Of a DNA stretch of 64,000 bases, positions 48,229 through 56,176 are shown piece after piece. The notes below the pieces were generated by a model, which ran no database searches, was not told the origin of the DNA, and saw only the letters and a list, made by a program, of their open reading frames with translations. The DNA comes from Streptomyces harbinensis (GTDB lineage: Bacteria; Actinomycetota; Actinomycetes; Streptomycetales; Streptomycetaceae): contig NZ_FPAB01000002.1 of NCBI RefSeq assembly GCF_900116145.1, forward strand, positions 186,001 through 250,000. Direction: 5' to 3'. How positions within the stretch are numbered: the first letter of the stretch is position 1; every line of letters begins with the position of its first letter. Both the position numbers and the translations under genes were made by a program.

Positions 48229-48842
48229 GGGGTCCGCCCGTTCCCGCCGGCCGGTTCCACCAGGTCCATGACCACCACGTCCACCGCCAGCACCTCAAGA
48301 CCCAGCCGTTCGCCGGCCGCCCGCGCCACCGCGTCCCGTACCGCTTCCGCCAGCCGCGGAACCGTCCATGTCATCCCGGCCACCACCTCGATCCTCACCC
48401 GCACCGGGCCGCGCCCGGCCGGGTGCCGGCCGCCCGCGCCCACCGGGGCGATCCGGCAGCTGCCCGCGGTGACCTCCGGCAGCGCGTCCACCGCCGCGCG
48501 GAACACCTTGGCCGCCGCGGCCTCCACGATCCAGGCGTCCTCGTCCGGCTCGCCCAGCGGCAGCGTACGCCCCGGGCGCAGCTCCATCCGCACGATGTCC
48601 ATCACCGTGGACACCGACAGCTCACGGCGCGGCGCCGCCGCCTCGCTCGCCCGGGAGCGCGTCACGAACTCCTCCAGCGCGTGCAGCTCGGCGAGCGCCG
48701 CCGCGCAGTGCGGGCACTCCTCGGGGTGCCCGGCCGGCGGCACCCGCGGGCCGGCGGGGTCCTCCCACAGCTCCATCAGCGATTGCCCGCAGGGCAGCAG
48801 TTCGTCCTCCGGCTCCTCGCCGGCCCCGTGGTTCACCGCCAT
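48222..48842 (-). CDS. Zinc anti-sigma domain fused to an Asp23-like domain
   Basis: 206 residues. The N-terminal domain has the ZAS signature: Cys18, His39, Cys43 and Cys46 (HPEECPHC, Hx3Cx2C), as in RsrA-type anti-sigma factors. The rest (~110-200) is Asp23-like: GPVRVRIEVVAGMTWTVPRL, AEAVRDAVARAAGERLGLEV, LAVDVVVMDLVEP. No transmembrane helix is visible, so the anti-sigma is soluble. It starts inside the ECF sigma gene (overlap 48833-48842), the usual sign of a sigma/anti-sigma pair. The fusion suggests that the state of an Asp23 assembly controls sigma release; this is inference. Confidence 0.85.
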   Translation of the reverse strand: MAVNHGAGEEPEDELLPCGQSLMELWEDPAGPRVPPAGHPEECPHCAAALAELHALEEFVTRSRASEAAAPRRELSVSTVMDIVRMELRPGRTLPLGEPDEDAWIVEAAAAKVFRAAVDALPEVTAGSCRIAPVGAGGRHPAGRGPVRVRIEVVAGMTWTVPRLAEAVRDAVARAAGERLGLEVLAVDVVVMDLVEPAGGNGRTPW

Positions 48843-49393
48843 GCCGCCATCGCCTCCGTCAGGGCGCGCCGGGCCCGGAATATCCGGCCGCGCACCGCCT
48901 GCGGGCTGATCCCGACCGCCCGCGCGATGTCCTCGTAACTCAGATCGTGGAACTCCCGCAGCACCCAGCACGCCCGCTGCTCCGGGGAGAGCCCGCCCAG
49001 CGCGTCGCGCAGCGCGTGCACCGCCGCCCCCGTCTCCGCCGCGCGTTCGGGGGACGCCTGCGGCTCGGGCGCGGCCGGCTCGGCGACCGCCTCCAGCGGC
49101 GTGAGCGGACGCCGGGCCCGCAGGACGTTCAGGCAGCGATTGGTGACGATCCGGTACATCCAGCTGCCGAACGCCGCCTCGCCGCGGAACTCCGGCAGCC
49201 GCCGCCAGGCGCTCACCAGAGCCTCCTGAACGGCGTCCTCCGCCTCGGCGGGTCCGCCCAGCAACTGCTCGGCCAGCCGCAGGAGTACCGGACCGTGCCG
49301 TCGTACCAGCACCTCAAAGGCATCCTCGTCACCCTCTCCCGCCCGCACCGCGAGCAGCGCGTCGTCGTGCCGGTCAAGGCTGTGCCCGGACAC
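48833..49393 (-). CDS. ECF RNA polymerase sigma factor
   Basis: 186 residues. Region 2: DAFEVLVRRHGPVLLRLAEQ, GGPAEAEDAVQEALVSAWRR and FGSWMYRIVTNRCLNVLRAR. Region 4: LSPEQRACWVLREFHDLSYE, IARAVGISPQAVRGRIFRAR. GTG 49393 follows GGAAGGGGGCGG. The overlapping anti-sigma/Asp23 gene and the divergent Asp23 gene (49500) make this the control gene of an envelope-stress-type locus. It lacks an SnoaL-like extension. Confidence 0.93.
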   Translation of the reverse strand: MSGHSLDRHDDALLAVRAGEGDEDAFEVLVRRHGPVLLRLAEQLLGGPAEAEDAVQEALVSAWRRLPEFRGEAAFGSWMYRIVTNRCLNVLRARRPLTPLEAVAEPAAPEPQASPERAAETGAAVHALRDALGGLSPEQRACWVLREFHDLSYEDIARAVGISPQAVRGRIFRARRALTEAMAAWR

Positions 49394-49499
49394 GCACCGC
49401 CCCCTTCCGAAAAAAATCCGCCGCGACCGCGTGACGATTCTCCCTCTGCCGTGTCCAACCTGATGTCAGCACGACGAACCGCATGACGGAAGGTACGCC

Positions 49500-50030
49500 A
49501 TGGCAGCCAAGACAGTTTCCCCGAGCACCGTTCCCGGCCCCGCGACGGAGCGCGACGAGAGCGGCGAGCAGGACCGGGCGGCGGACCGGACGACCGACGG
49601 CGGCACCAGCCTCGCCGAGGGCGCCACCGGCACGCAAGAGCCGGCCGCGAGCCGGGGCCGTACCTCCATCGCCGGCGGCGTGGTGGAGAAGATCGCCGGC
49701 CTCGCCGCCCGGGAGGTGCCCGGGGTGGCCGCGCTCGGCGGTTCGCTGAGCCGCACGCTCGGCGCGGTCCGCGACCGCGTTCCGGGCGGGCGGTCCAACG
49801 TCAGCCGGGGCGTGAAGGTCGAGGTCGGGCAGAAGCAGACGGCCGTGGACCTCGACGTCGTCGTCGAGTACGGGGTGCCGATCACCGAGGTCGCCCACGA
49901 GGTGCGGGAGAACGTCATCGCGGCCGTCGAGCGCATGACCGGCCTGGAGGTCGTCGAGGTCAACCTCTCCATCGTGGACGTACGGCTGCCCGACGAGGAG
50001 GACACGGAGGAGGAGGCGCGGGTGCGGTGA
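49500..50030 (+). CDS. Asp23/Gls24-family envelope stress protein
   Basis: 176 residues. An acidic, Ala/Thr/Gly-rich disordered start (1-55) leads to the Asp23 domain: TSIAGGVVEKIAGLAAREVP, GVKVEVGQKQTAVDLDVVVE, YGVPITEVAHEVRENVIAAV and LEVVEVNLSIVDVRLPDEE. In Staphylococcus, Asp23 is a membrane-associated alkaline-shock protein anchored through AmaP. The acidic tail (DEEDTEEEARVR) is typical. It is divergent from the ECF sigma factor gene and starts a three-gene run with a small membrane protein and a YihY protein. Confidence 0.93.
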   Translation: MAAKTVSPSTVPGPATERDESGEQDRAADRTTDGGTSLAEGATGTQEPAASRGRTSIAGGVVEKIAGLAAREVPGVAALGGSLSRTLGAVRDRVPGGRSNVSRGVKVEVGQKQTAVDLDVVVEYGVPITEVAHEVRENVIAAVERMTGLEVVEVNLSIVDVRLPDEEDTEEEARVR

Positions 50031-50260
50031 CCCGTCCCGTACGTCACTGGACGCAGCGGAGGACACCGGCCGTGGGCGTCATCGTGGCCGGGCTCGTGGT
50101 CTGGACCCTGCACATGGTCCAGGCGGCGGCCCGGCCGGTGCCGCAACCCGGAGAACACCAGAACGGGGAGGCGGGCAGCGGCTGCGCCGCTGAGCTGGTC
50201 CTATCCTGCGTAGGGTGGGCGCTGGGCGCCCTGGTCGAGGCCGTACGACAGGCAGGGTGA
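50027..50260 (+). CDS. Small single-helix membrane protein in the Asp23 unit
   Basis: 77 residues. One hydrophobic helix (PAVGVIVAGLVVWTLHMVQA) follows a basic start. A second moderate hydrophobic stretch (AAELVLSCVGWALGALVEAV) is near the end. GTG 50027 overlaps the Asp23 stop, so it is co-translated. Asp23 loci often include a small membrane anchor, so it may tether Asp23 to the membrane. I cannot name a family. Confidence 0.55.
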   Translation: MTRPVRHWTQRRTPAVGVIVAGLVVWTLHMVQAAARPVPQPGEHQNGEAGSGCAAELVLSCVGWALGALVEAVRQAG

Positions 50261-50263
50261 GCG

Positions 50264-51544
50264 ATGCGCGGTACACGAGGGGGACGGAACGTCCACCGGC
50301 GGCGTCCGCCCGAGGACTGGGGCACGGCGCTGCGGCGCACCCCGGTGTCGCTGTGGCGCGACGACATCGACCACTGGGCCGCGGCCCTCACCTACTACAC
50401 GGTGCTCGCGATCTTCCCCGGGCTGCTGGTCGCCCTGTCGGTGATGAGCCTCACCTTCCCCGGCGCCGCCCCCGAACTGATCGGCCATGTGACGGCGCTG
50501 GTGCCGGCCAACTCCCGGGGTGACGTGCACCGGGCGCTGCTCGACCTGGCAGACCAGCGCCAGGCGGCGTGGCTGCTGATCGTGGTGGCCACCGTCAGCT
50601 CGGTGGTCTCCGCCTACAACTATCTGAGCGTGTTCCGGCGGGTGCAGCACGCCATGCACGGGGTGGAGGACCACCGGCCGGCCTGGCGGCACATCCACCG
50701 CACGCTGCTCACCGCGCTCGGGCTGCTGGGGCTGCTGATCGTGTCGGCGACCGCGCTGATCCTCACCGGCGGTGCGGTCCGCACCCTGGGGCGGGCGCTG
50801 GGCACCGGGGAGGCGGTGGCGGCGGGCTGGAGCGCGCTGAAGTGGCCGCTGCTGATGGTGCTGGTGGCCGGCCTGGTGCTGATCCTGTTCCGCACCGGCC
50901 CACCGGCCGGCCGCGCTCCGGGCCGGGGTGCGGCGGGCGGGGCGCTGGCGGTGGTGCTGTGGCTGGGGGCGTCGGCCGGGTTCGCGCTGTACGCCTCGCA
51001 CGTGAGCACCTACAACCGGCTGTACGGGCCGCTGGCCGGGGTGATCGTCTTCCTGGTGTGGCTGTGGCTGACGAACCTCTCGCTGCTGGCGGGTGCCCAG
51101 TTCAACGCGGAGCTGGCCAAGCTGCGCCGGCCGGGCGGGACGGCACGGGACGGGTCCGGGCCGGGCGCCGCGGCCTCCGCGCCGGCCCCGGCCGGTCCGG
51201 TCGGACCGGCGCCCGCCGGGCAGCCGGGGGCACCGCCCGCACCGCCCGGGCCCGGTACGGGGCCCGGCCCCGGCCCCGGGAGCACGGCGGCCGGTCCGGT
51301 GGACCCGCCCGCCGCCGCACCGTGGCCCCCGGCCGCCGCGCCCCCGCTGCCGCCCGTACCGCCGGGCCTGCCGCCCGCCGCCGTACCGCCGGGCCTGCCG
51401 TCGGCCGCGGTGCCGCCGTGCCCCTCGCCCGCCGCCGTACCGCCCGGCCCACCGCCCGCCGTACCTCCGCGCGCGGTTCCGCCCCGCCCGGCTGCGCCGG
51501 GGGACGCCGCCCGGCTGGCGCCCACCCCGCGCCCGCCGGCCTGA
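50264..51544 (+). CDS. YihY/BrkB-family membrane protein with long Pro/Ala tail
   Basis: 426 residues. The YihY/BrkB domain spans ~25-285: WRDDIDHWAAALTYYTVLAI, FPGLLVALSVMSLTFPGAAP, LIVVATVSSVVSAYNYLSVF, IFLVWLWLTNLSLLAGAQFN (as VFLVWLWLTN) and ELAKLRRP. Six helices are likely. Residues ~300-426 are a low-complexity Pro/Ala/Gly tail with repeats of the type LPPAAVPPGLPSAAVPP, probably cytosolic and disordered. It begins 3 nt after the small membrane protein. The family's function is unknown. Confidence 0.9.
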   Translation: MRGTRGGRNVHRRRPPEDWGTALRRTPVSLWRDDIDHWAAALTYYTVLAIFPGLLVALSVMSLTFPGAAPELIGHVTALVPANSRGDVHRALLDLADQRQAAWLLIVVATVSSVVSAYNYLSVFRRVQHAMHGVEDHRPAWRHIHRTLLTALGLLGLLIVSATALILTGGAVRTLGRALGTGEAVAAGWSALKWPLLMVLVAGLVLILFRTGPPAGRAPGRGAAGGALAVVLWLGASAGFALYASHVSTYNRLYGPLAGVIVFLVWLWLTNLSLLAGAQFNAELAKLRRPGGTARDGSGPGAAASAPAPAGPVGPAPAGQPGAPPAPPGPGTGPGPGPGSTAAGPVDPPAAAPWPPAAAPPLPPVPPGLPPAAVPPGLPSAAVPPCPSPAAVPPGPPPAVPPRAVPPRPAAPGDAARLAPTPRPPA

Positions 51545-51598
51545 CGGCCGCCACCGGTCCGGGCGACGGCTCCCGCGCCGCCCGCCCGGGCATGCCGC

Positions 51599-51976
51599 TC
51601 AGCGCCCCCCGCCCCCGGCGGGCGGCGCCAGGCACTCGCGGACCAGCGCCAGCGTCTCCTCGTCCGAGAAGCCCGACTCACGGGCCAGCGCCACCAGGTG
51701 GTGCCCCGCCTCCAGCAGCCGGGCCCGGGAGCGGGGCGCCGCGGCGGTCACCACCGCCCCGCGCCCCGGGCGCAGGTCGATCAGGCCCTCGGCCTTCAGC
51801 TCCTGGTAGCCCTTGAGCACGGTGTGCATGTTGATGCCGAGCGAGCGCGCCACGTCCCGGGCGGGCGGCAGCCGGTCGCCGCCGCGCAGTTCGCCGCCGG
51901 TCAGCGCGCGCCGTACCGAGGCCGCGATCTGCGCGGACAGCGGCCGGGACGACGCCGGATCGATACGGATGAGCAT
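51599..51976 (-). CDS. YtrA-subfamily GntR regulator
   Basis: 125 residues. Winged helix (RPLSAQIAASVRRALTGGEL, RGGDRLPPARDVARSLGINM, HTVLKGYQELKAEGLIDLRP) followed by a short helical dimerisation tail (ARLLEAGHHLVALARESGFS, DEETLALVRECL), the YtrA type that lacks a large effector domain. ATG 51976 lies 1 nt after the DUF1648 stop, so the two are co-transcribed. Such operons pair an autoregulator with a membrane protein or ABC transporter. Confidence 0.93.
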   Translation of the reverse strand: MLIRIDPASSRPLSAQIAASVRRALTGGELRGGDRLPPARDVARSLGINMHTVLKGYQELKAEGLIDLRPGRGAVVTAAAPRSRARLLEAGHHLVALARESGFSDEETLALVRECLAPPAGGGGR

Positions 51977-51977
51977 G

Positions 51978-52973
51978 TCAGCCCTCGGAGTGCGCGGACC
52001 GCCGGGCGATCAGGTCGTTCAGCAGCGCGGCGGCGGTACGGGCGTCGTCGACCACCACCACGTACTGCTTGCCGTCGGTGAGCTCCAGCCAGAGCCCGTC
52101 GCCGGAGCGCACCGCGAAGCCGCGCCGCCCGGCGGTGATCCGGTAGCCCCAGCCGCCCAGGTCCTTCAGCGGGCTGGTGGGGCGCACCTCCGCCGCCGCG
52201 ATGCGGTCCAGCGGGACGCCGAGCCGCGGCACGCCGAGCAGGGCCGGGCGCAGCGCGAGCCCGAACTCCCCGGCGCTCACCCGGACCCGGGTGGTGAGGG
52301 CGAGGATCACCGCCCCGCCCAGCAGTACGATCCACGCGCCCGTGTCGCCGCCCACGGCCGCGATGAGGACGGCGGCGATCACCATGGCGCCCTGAAGGGC
52401 GGTCAGCAGCCAGGAGTGGACGGTGCGCTGCCACACCACGCGCTCCCCGGGGCGCAGCCCGAGTGTGCTGGTACGGGGCGCCGCGCCGTCGCCCCGCTCG
52501 CCCTCGGGCGCCGGACGGGTGGGGAGCACCAGGGCGAGCGCGGCGGCGGCGAGCGCCGCGCCGGCCGCTACGGCGAGGTGCCACATCGGGAACCGCACGT
52601 CGGCCGCCTGGTCGGCGGCGGCGTTGGCCAGCAGCAGCGCGGGGGAGAGATAACCCAGGAGGACGGCCGGGGCCAGCGCGCCGCAGTAGAGGGCGCGGGC
52701 GGGGACCCGGGCGGTACCGGCGAGCCAGGCACCGCCCGCTCCCCAGCCGGCGAGCAGCAGCACGGAGACGGTGACGAGGACGGCGGGGTGGGCGAAGCCG
52801 TCCGGCTCCCCGGTGCCGCCGACATGGGTGGCGACCCGGTCCGGCAGCCGGGACCAGACGGCGGCGGAGACGGCGGCCGTCACCACCGCGGCGATCAGGG
52901 GCGGTGCGGCGGCGATCAGCGGGTAGCCGCGCCGGGCGCCGGCGGGAGGGGCGGCGGATGTCATCGCGCTCAT
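51978..52973 (-). CDS. DUF1648 membrane protein
   Basis: 331 residues. The DUF1648 core at the start (YPLIAAAPPLIAAVVTAAVS, WSRLPDRVATHVGGTGEPDG) is followed by several hydrophobic segments (VLVTVSVLLLAGWGAGGAWL; AVAAGAALAAAALALVLPTR) and a C-terminal cytosolic domain of PH-like composition (LGVPLDRIAAAEVRPTSPLK; WLELTDGKQYVVVVDDARTA). ATG 52973 has AGGAGG 5 nt upstream. It is co-transcribed with the YtrA-type regulator and likely under its control through the inverted repeat at 53005-53027. Related proteins act in immunity to or export of bacteriocins, but no such role is shown here. Confidence 0.88.
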   Translation of the reverse strand: MSAMTSAAPPAGARRGYPLIAAAPPLIAAVVTAAVSAAVWSRLPDRVATHVGGTGEPDGFAHPAVLVTVSVLLLAGWGAGGAWLAGTARVPARALYCGALAPAVLLGYLSPALLLANAAADQAADVRFPMWHLAVAAGAALAAAALALVLPTRPAPEGERGDGAAPRTSTLGLRPGERVVWQRTVHSWLLTALQGAMVIAAVLIAAVGGDTGAWIVLLGGAVILALTTRVRVSAGEFGLALRPALLGVPRLGVPLDRIAAAEVRPTSPLKDLGGWGYRITAGRRGFAVRSGDGLWLELTDGKQYVVVVDDARTAAALLNDLIARRSAHSEG

Positions 52974-53004
52974 GGTGCCTCCTGAACCTGGGCAGAGAAG
53001 CAAG

Positions 53005-53027
53005 TTGTTCGCTTCATGCTAGAACAA
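53005..53027. promoter_or_regulatory. Inverted repeat TTGTTC-N11-GAACAA before the DUF1648/YtrA operon
   Basis: TTGTTC (53005-53010) and GAACAA (53022-53027) are exact inverted copies with an 11-bp spacer that holds a -10-like TAGCAT on the minus strand. 32 bp before the DUF1648 start, it is the likely YtrA-type operator. Confidence 0.65.
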
Positions 53028-53152
53028 GCTCGGAAACGCATGAGGCGTACGTGACGGGTGTCACAGGGCAGCGCGGTCCGCCGCAGGGGATATGAACAGG
53101 TGTTTGCGTCCGGTGCTCCTCGCACCGGTCATGAATCCCTTAAGGAGAGAAC

Positions 53153-53413
53153 GTGCATCCATCACACGCGGGGGACCAGCGGGAGAACGGCCGTCGACAA
53201 CCCGACTTCGCCGCCCTGACGCGGCGCGAGACACAGGTCCTGGCGCTGCTGGCCAGCGGCCAGCCCAACCGCAGTCTCGCCCGTCAGCTCGGCATCTCGG
53301 AGCGCACGGTCCGCGCGCACATCACCAGCCTCACCCGGAAACTCGGCATCCCGACCCGGATCGAGGCCGCGCTGCTGGCGTTCCAGTACCGCGACACGCT
53401 GTCCGCTCCCTGA
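53153..53413 (+). CDS. Stand-alone LuxR-type HTH protein
   Basis: 86 residues that consist of little more than a GerE/LuxR helix-turn-helix: FAALTRRETQVLALLASGQP, NRSLARQLGISERTVRAHIT and SLTRKLGIPTRIEAALLAFQ. There is no receiver or sensor domain. AAGGAGAG lies before GTG 53153. Small HTH-only LuxR proteins occur in streptomycetes; the effector and target are unknown. It faces the MFS gene with 36 bp between. Confidence 0.88.
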   Translation: MHPSHAGDQRENGRRQPDFAALTRRETQVLALLASGQPNRSLARQLGISERTVRAHITSLTRKLGIPTRIEAALLAFQYRDTLSAP

Positions 53414-53449
53414 TCAGGACGGATCACGGGACGGACCGGGGCCGGCCGC

Positions 53450-54967
53450 TCAGCCCGCCCCCGACGGCCGCCGCCACCCCCGGCGGCGGCCGTCGCCCGG
53501 CTCCAGCGGCGGCGAGGTGACCGCGCAGTGCGTCCGGCACTGCGGCCGGTTCACCGGCGCGCCGCCCGGCAGCGCCGTCAGGGTCGCCGGCATCAGCAGC
53601 CACGACGCCACCCCGCCCAGCGCCATCAGCCCCGCGCAGAGCCACGCCGCCCTGCCGAACGCCGTGTTCACCTCGGTCGCCGACCGGTACTCGTCGGTGG
53701 ACAGGCCGATCGCCAGCGGCAGCGCCGCCACGGCGAGCAACTGCGCCACCCGCGCCGCCGCGTTGTTCACCCCGCTGGCGATCCCGGCCCGCCGCACCTC
53801 CAGCGAGGCCAGCACGGTCGCCGTCAGCGGCGCCACGAACAGGCTCATCCCCAGCCCCTGCACCAGCACCGCCGGGAAGACGTCCCGCCAGTAGCCGCCG
53901 CCCGGATGCACCCGGTGCAGCAACAGCAGCCCGCACGCCGCCACCAGCGGACCCACCGTCAGCGGCAGCCGGGGCCCGATCCGCTGCGCCAGCGCCCCGG
54001 CCGGACCCGACAGCACCGTCATCAGCAAGGTGATCGGCAAGGTGGCGATCCCGGCCTCGAACGCGTCGTACCCCATACCGTTCTGCAACTGCACCGGCAG
54101 CAGGAAGAACACCCCGCCGATCGCCCCGTACAGACACAGCGTCACCCCGTTGGTCGCCGTGAACAGCCGGGAGCGGAAGATCCCCAGCGGCAGCATCGGC
54201 CGCGCCGTGCGCCGCTCCCGCACCACGAACGCCACCCCCACCAGCACCCCGCCCGCCGCCACCGCCGACGCGGTGCCCGCCCCCGAGGTCGGCGCCGCGA
54301 TCAGCGCGTAGGTGACCGCGCCCAGCGACAGCGCCGCCAGTCCCGCGCCCAGCACGTCGAACCGCCCCTCCGCCTCCCAGTCCCGGCTCTCCGGCACGCC
54401 CCGGGCCAGCACCAGCACCACCACCGCGAGCGGCAGATTGATGAGAAAGATCCACCGCCAGCCGGGCCCGTCCACCAGCCAGCCGCCCAGGAACGGGCCG
54501 AACGCGATCGCCACCCCGCCGAGCCCCGACCACAGCCCCACCGCCTTCGCCCGCTCCCGCGGCCGGAACGAGGACTGGATCAGCGCCAGCGAACCCGGCG
54601 TCAGCAGCGCCCCGCCCACGCCCTGCAACCCGCGCGCCACCACCAGCGCCGCCCCGTTCGGCGCCAGACCGCACAGCAGCGAGGCCACCGTGAACCACAC
54701 CACGCCCCACACGAACACCCGCCGCCGCCCGTAGCGGTCACCGAGCCCGCCGCCGAGCAGGATCAGCCCGGCCAGGGTGAGCATGTACGCGTTGAGCGTC
54801 CACTGGAGGGTGGCCAGTGGCGCGCCGAGCCCTTCCCCGATGCGCGGCAGCGCCACGTTCACGATCGTGCCGTCCAGCATCGCCATCCCGGAGCCGAGCA
54901 CGGCGGCGGCGAGCACCCGGCGGCCACCCGGGCTCGCCGTGCTCAGTCCCTCCTGAGGTGCGGTCAT
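53450..54967 (-). CDS. MFS transporter, drug/H+ antiporter type
   Basis: 505 residues with 14 helices. Motifs: LAAAVLGSGMAMLDGTIVNV (D1), LNAYMLTLAGLILLGGGLGD and RYGRRRVFVWGVVWFTVASL (A), ARGLQGVGGALLTPGSLALI (B). The conserved WRWIFLINLPL is in the middle. The C-terminus is long and basic (QCRTHCAVTSPPLEPGDGRR). It stands alone; the LuxR HTH gene converges on it. ATG 54967 is picked by the MFS N-terminus. Substrate unknown. Confidence 0.92.
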   Translation of the reverse strand: MTAPQEGLSTASPGGRRVLAAAVLGSGMAMLDGTIVNVALPRIGEGLGAPLATLQWTLNAYMLTLAGLILLGGGLGDRYGRRRVFVWGVVWFTVASLLCGLAPNGAALVVARGLQGVGGALLTPGSLALIQSSFRPRERAKAVGLWSGLGGVAIAFGPFLGGWLVDGPGWRWIFLINLPLAVVVLVLARGVPESRDWEAEGRFDVLGAGLAALSLGAVTYALIAAPTSGAGTASAVAAGGVLVGVAFVVRERRTARPMLPLGIFRSRLFTATNGVTLCLYGAIGGVFFLLPVQLQNGMGYDAFEAGIATLPITLLMTVLSGPAGALAQRIGPRLPLTVGPLVAACGLLLLHRVHPGGGYWRDVFPAVLVQGLGMSLFVAPLTATVLASLEVRRAGIASGVNNAAARVAQLLAVAALPLAIGLSTDEYRSATEVNTAFGRAAWLCAGLMALGGVASWLLMPATLTALPGGAPVNRPQCRTHCAVTSPPLEPGDGRRRGWRRPSGAG

Positions 54968-55162
54968 GGCGGCAGGCTCGCACGGCGGCCACCGCTCCCC
55001 GCGCAGGCGCCGCCGGGCGCGGCGGCACCACGGGCCGCACCGGCCGGACGGCGTCCCGGCCACCCGGCCGTGCGGTACGGCCCCGGGCCTGCCGCCGCGC
55101 CCCGTTCCCCGGGCCGGCCGCCGTTGCGCCTCCGCTCCCGCGCCCCGCCGCCCCGCCCGCCG

Positions 55163-56176
55163 TCAGCCGGGAGTCCCGTCCCCCGGCAGCAGTTCCGGCA
55201 GCGGCGCCAGCCGCCCGACCACCTCCGTCCCCCCGTACACCGGCGCCGTGCCGAACGGCGCCAGCAGCGCGGGCTCCACCCCGCAGCGCAGCAGCGCGGC
55301 GACGGTGGCCGGCATCCGCGCCCGGTCCGTCCCGGCCGCGATCTTCACCGCCACCGCCCAGCCGTCCGGCAGCGCGGCGATCTGCACCCCCTCGAACCCG
55401 TCCTTGGCCAGCAGCCCCGGCACCGCCCGCATCAGCCCGGTGACATCCCGCCCCGGCCCGGCCACCATCCCGGGGTGCGCGCGCATCGCGTCCGCGACCC
55501 GCCCCTCCGGGCTGTCCGGCGCCGCCGTCACCAGCGCGGCGGCGGCCCGCGCCAGACCGCGCAGTGACACCGAGAACAGCGGCGCGCCGCAGCCGTCCGC
55601 CGTCACCGCCGCGATCCGTTCCCCGGTGAGCCGTTCCACCTCGGCGGCGACGGCGCGCTGCAACGGATGCCCGGGATCCGGATAGTCGCCGGCCGGCCAG
55701 CCGTTTCGGCCGCAGGTGACCAGCATCGCGGCGTGCTTGCCCGAGCAGTTCTGGGCCAGCGGGGAGGGCCCGTGGCCCGCCCGCAGCCAGGCCGCGCGCG
55801 CCGCCTCCCCGTACGGCAGGTCCGGCACATTGCGCAGCGCGTCCTCCCCGAACCCGCCGAGCGCCAGGATCCGCCGCGCCCCCGCCAGGTGCTCCGGCTC
55901 GCCCGAGTGGCTGGCGGCGGCCAGCGCCAGCAGTTCCCCGTCCAGCGGCAGCCCGGCCCGTACCATCGCCGCCGCCTGCACGGGCTTGAGCGCGGAACGC
56001 GGATACATCGCCGCGTCGATGTCCCCGGCGGACCAGGCGACCGCACCGGCCGGGTCCAGCACCACCACCGAGCCGTGGTGCACCCCCTCGGTGATCCCGG
56101 CCCGCTCCAGCGCGACCAGCGGCACATGCGCGGGCCGCCGCACGGCGGCGGGCCCCGGTGCTATCGGTGTGTTCAC
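55163..56176 (-). CDS. L-asparaginase, Rhizobium etli-type
   Basis: 337 residues of the R. etli/class 3 asparaginase family (PF06089), distinct from E. coli AnsA. The serine-lysine motif is in [10 protein letters not shown], followed by [17 protein letters not shown] and the zinc/cysteine region [13 protein letters not shown] with its Cys and Lys. It hydrolyses asparagine to aspartate and ammonia. GTG 56176 overlaps the permease stop (GTGA), so it is translated as part of the ansP operon. This pairing uses asparagine as nitrogen and carbon source. Confidence 0.93.
   Translation of the reverse strand: MNTPIAPGPAAVRRPAHVPLVALERAGITEGVHHGSVVVLDPAGAVAWSAGDIDAAMYPRSALKPVQAAAMVRAGLPLDGELLALAAASHSGEPEHLAGARRILALGGFGEDALRNVPDLPYGEAARAAWLRAGHGPSPLAQNCSGKHAAMLVTCGRNGWPAGDYPDPGHPLQRAVAAEVERLTGERIAAVTADGCGAPLFSVSLRGLARAAAALVTAAPDSPEGRVADAMRAHPGMVAGPGRDVTGLMRAVPGLLAKDGFEGVQIAALPDGWAVAVKIAAGTDRARMPATVAALLRCGVEPALLAPFGTAPVYGGTEVVGRLAPLPELLPGDGTPG

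Noticed and set aside
49394..49499. ECF-type promoters (GGAC...CGTC and AACC...CGAC-like) between sigma and Asp23 genes
   Set aside because: Degenerate matches on both strands, not distinguishable from chance in GC-rich DNA; noted only as a place to look.
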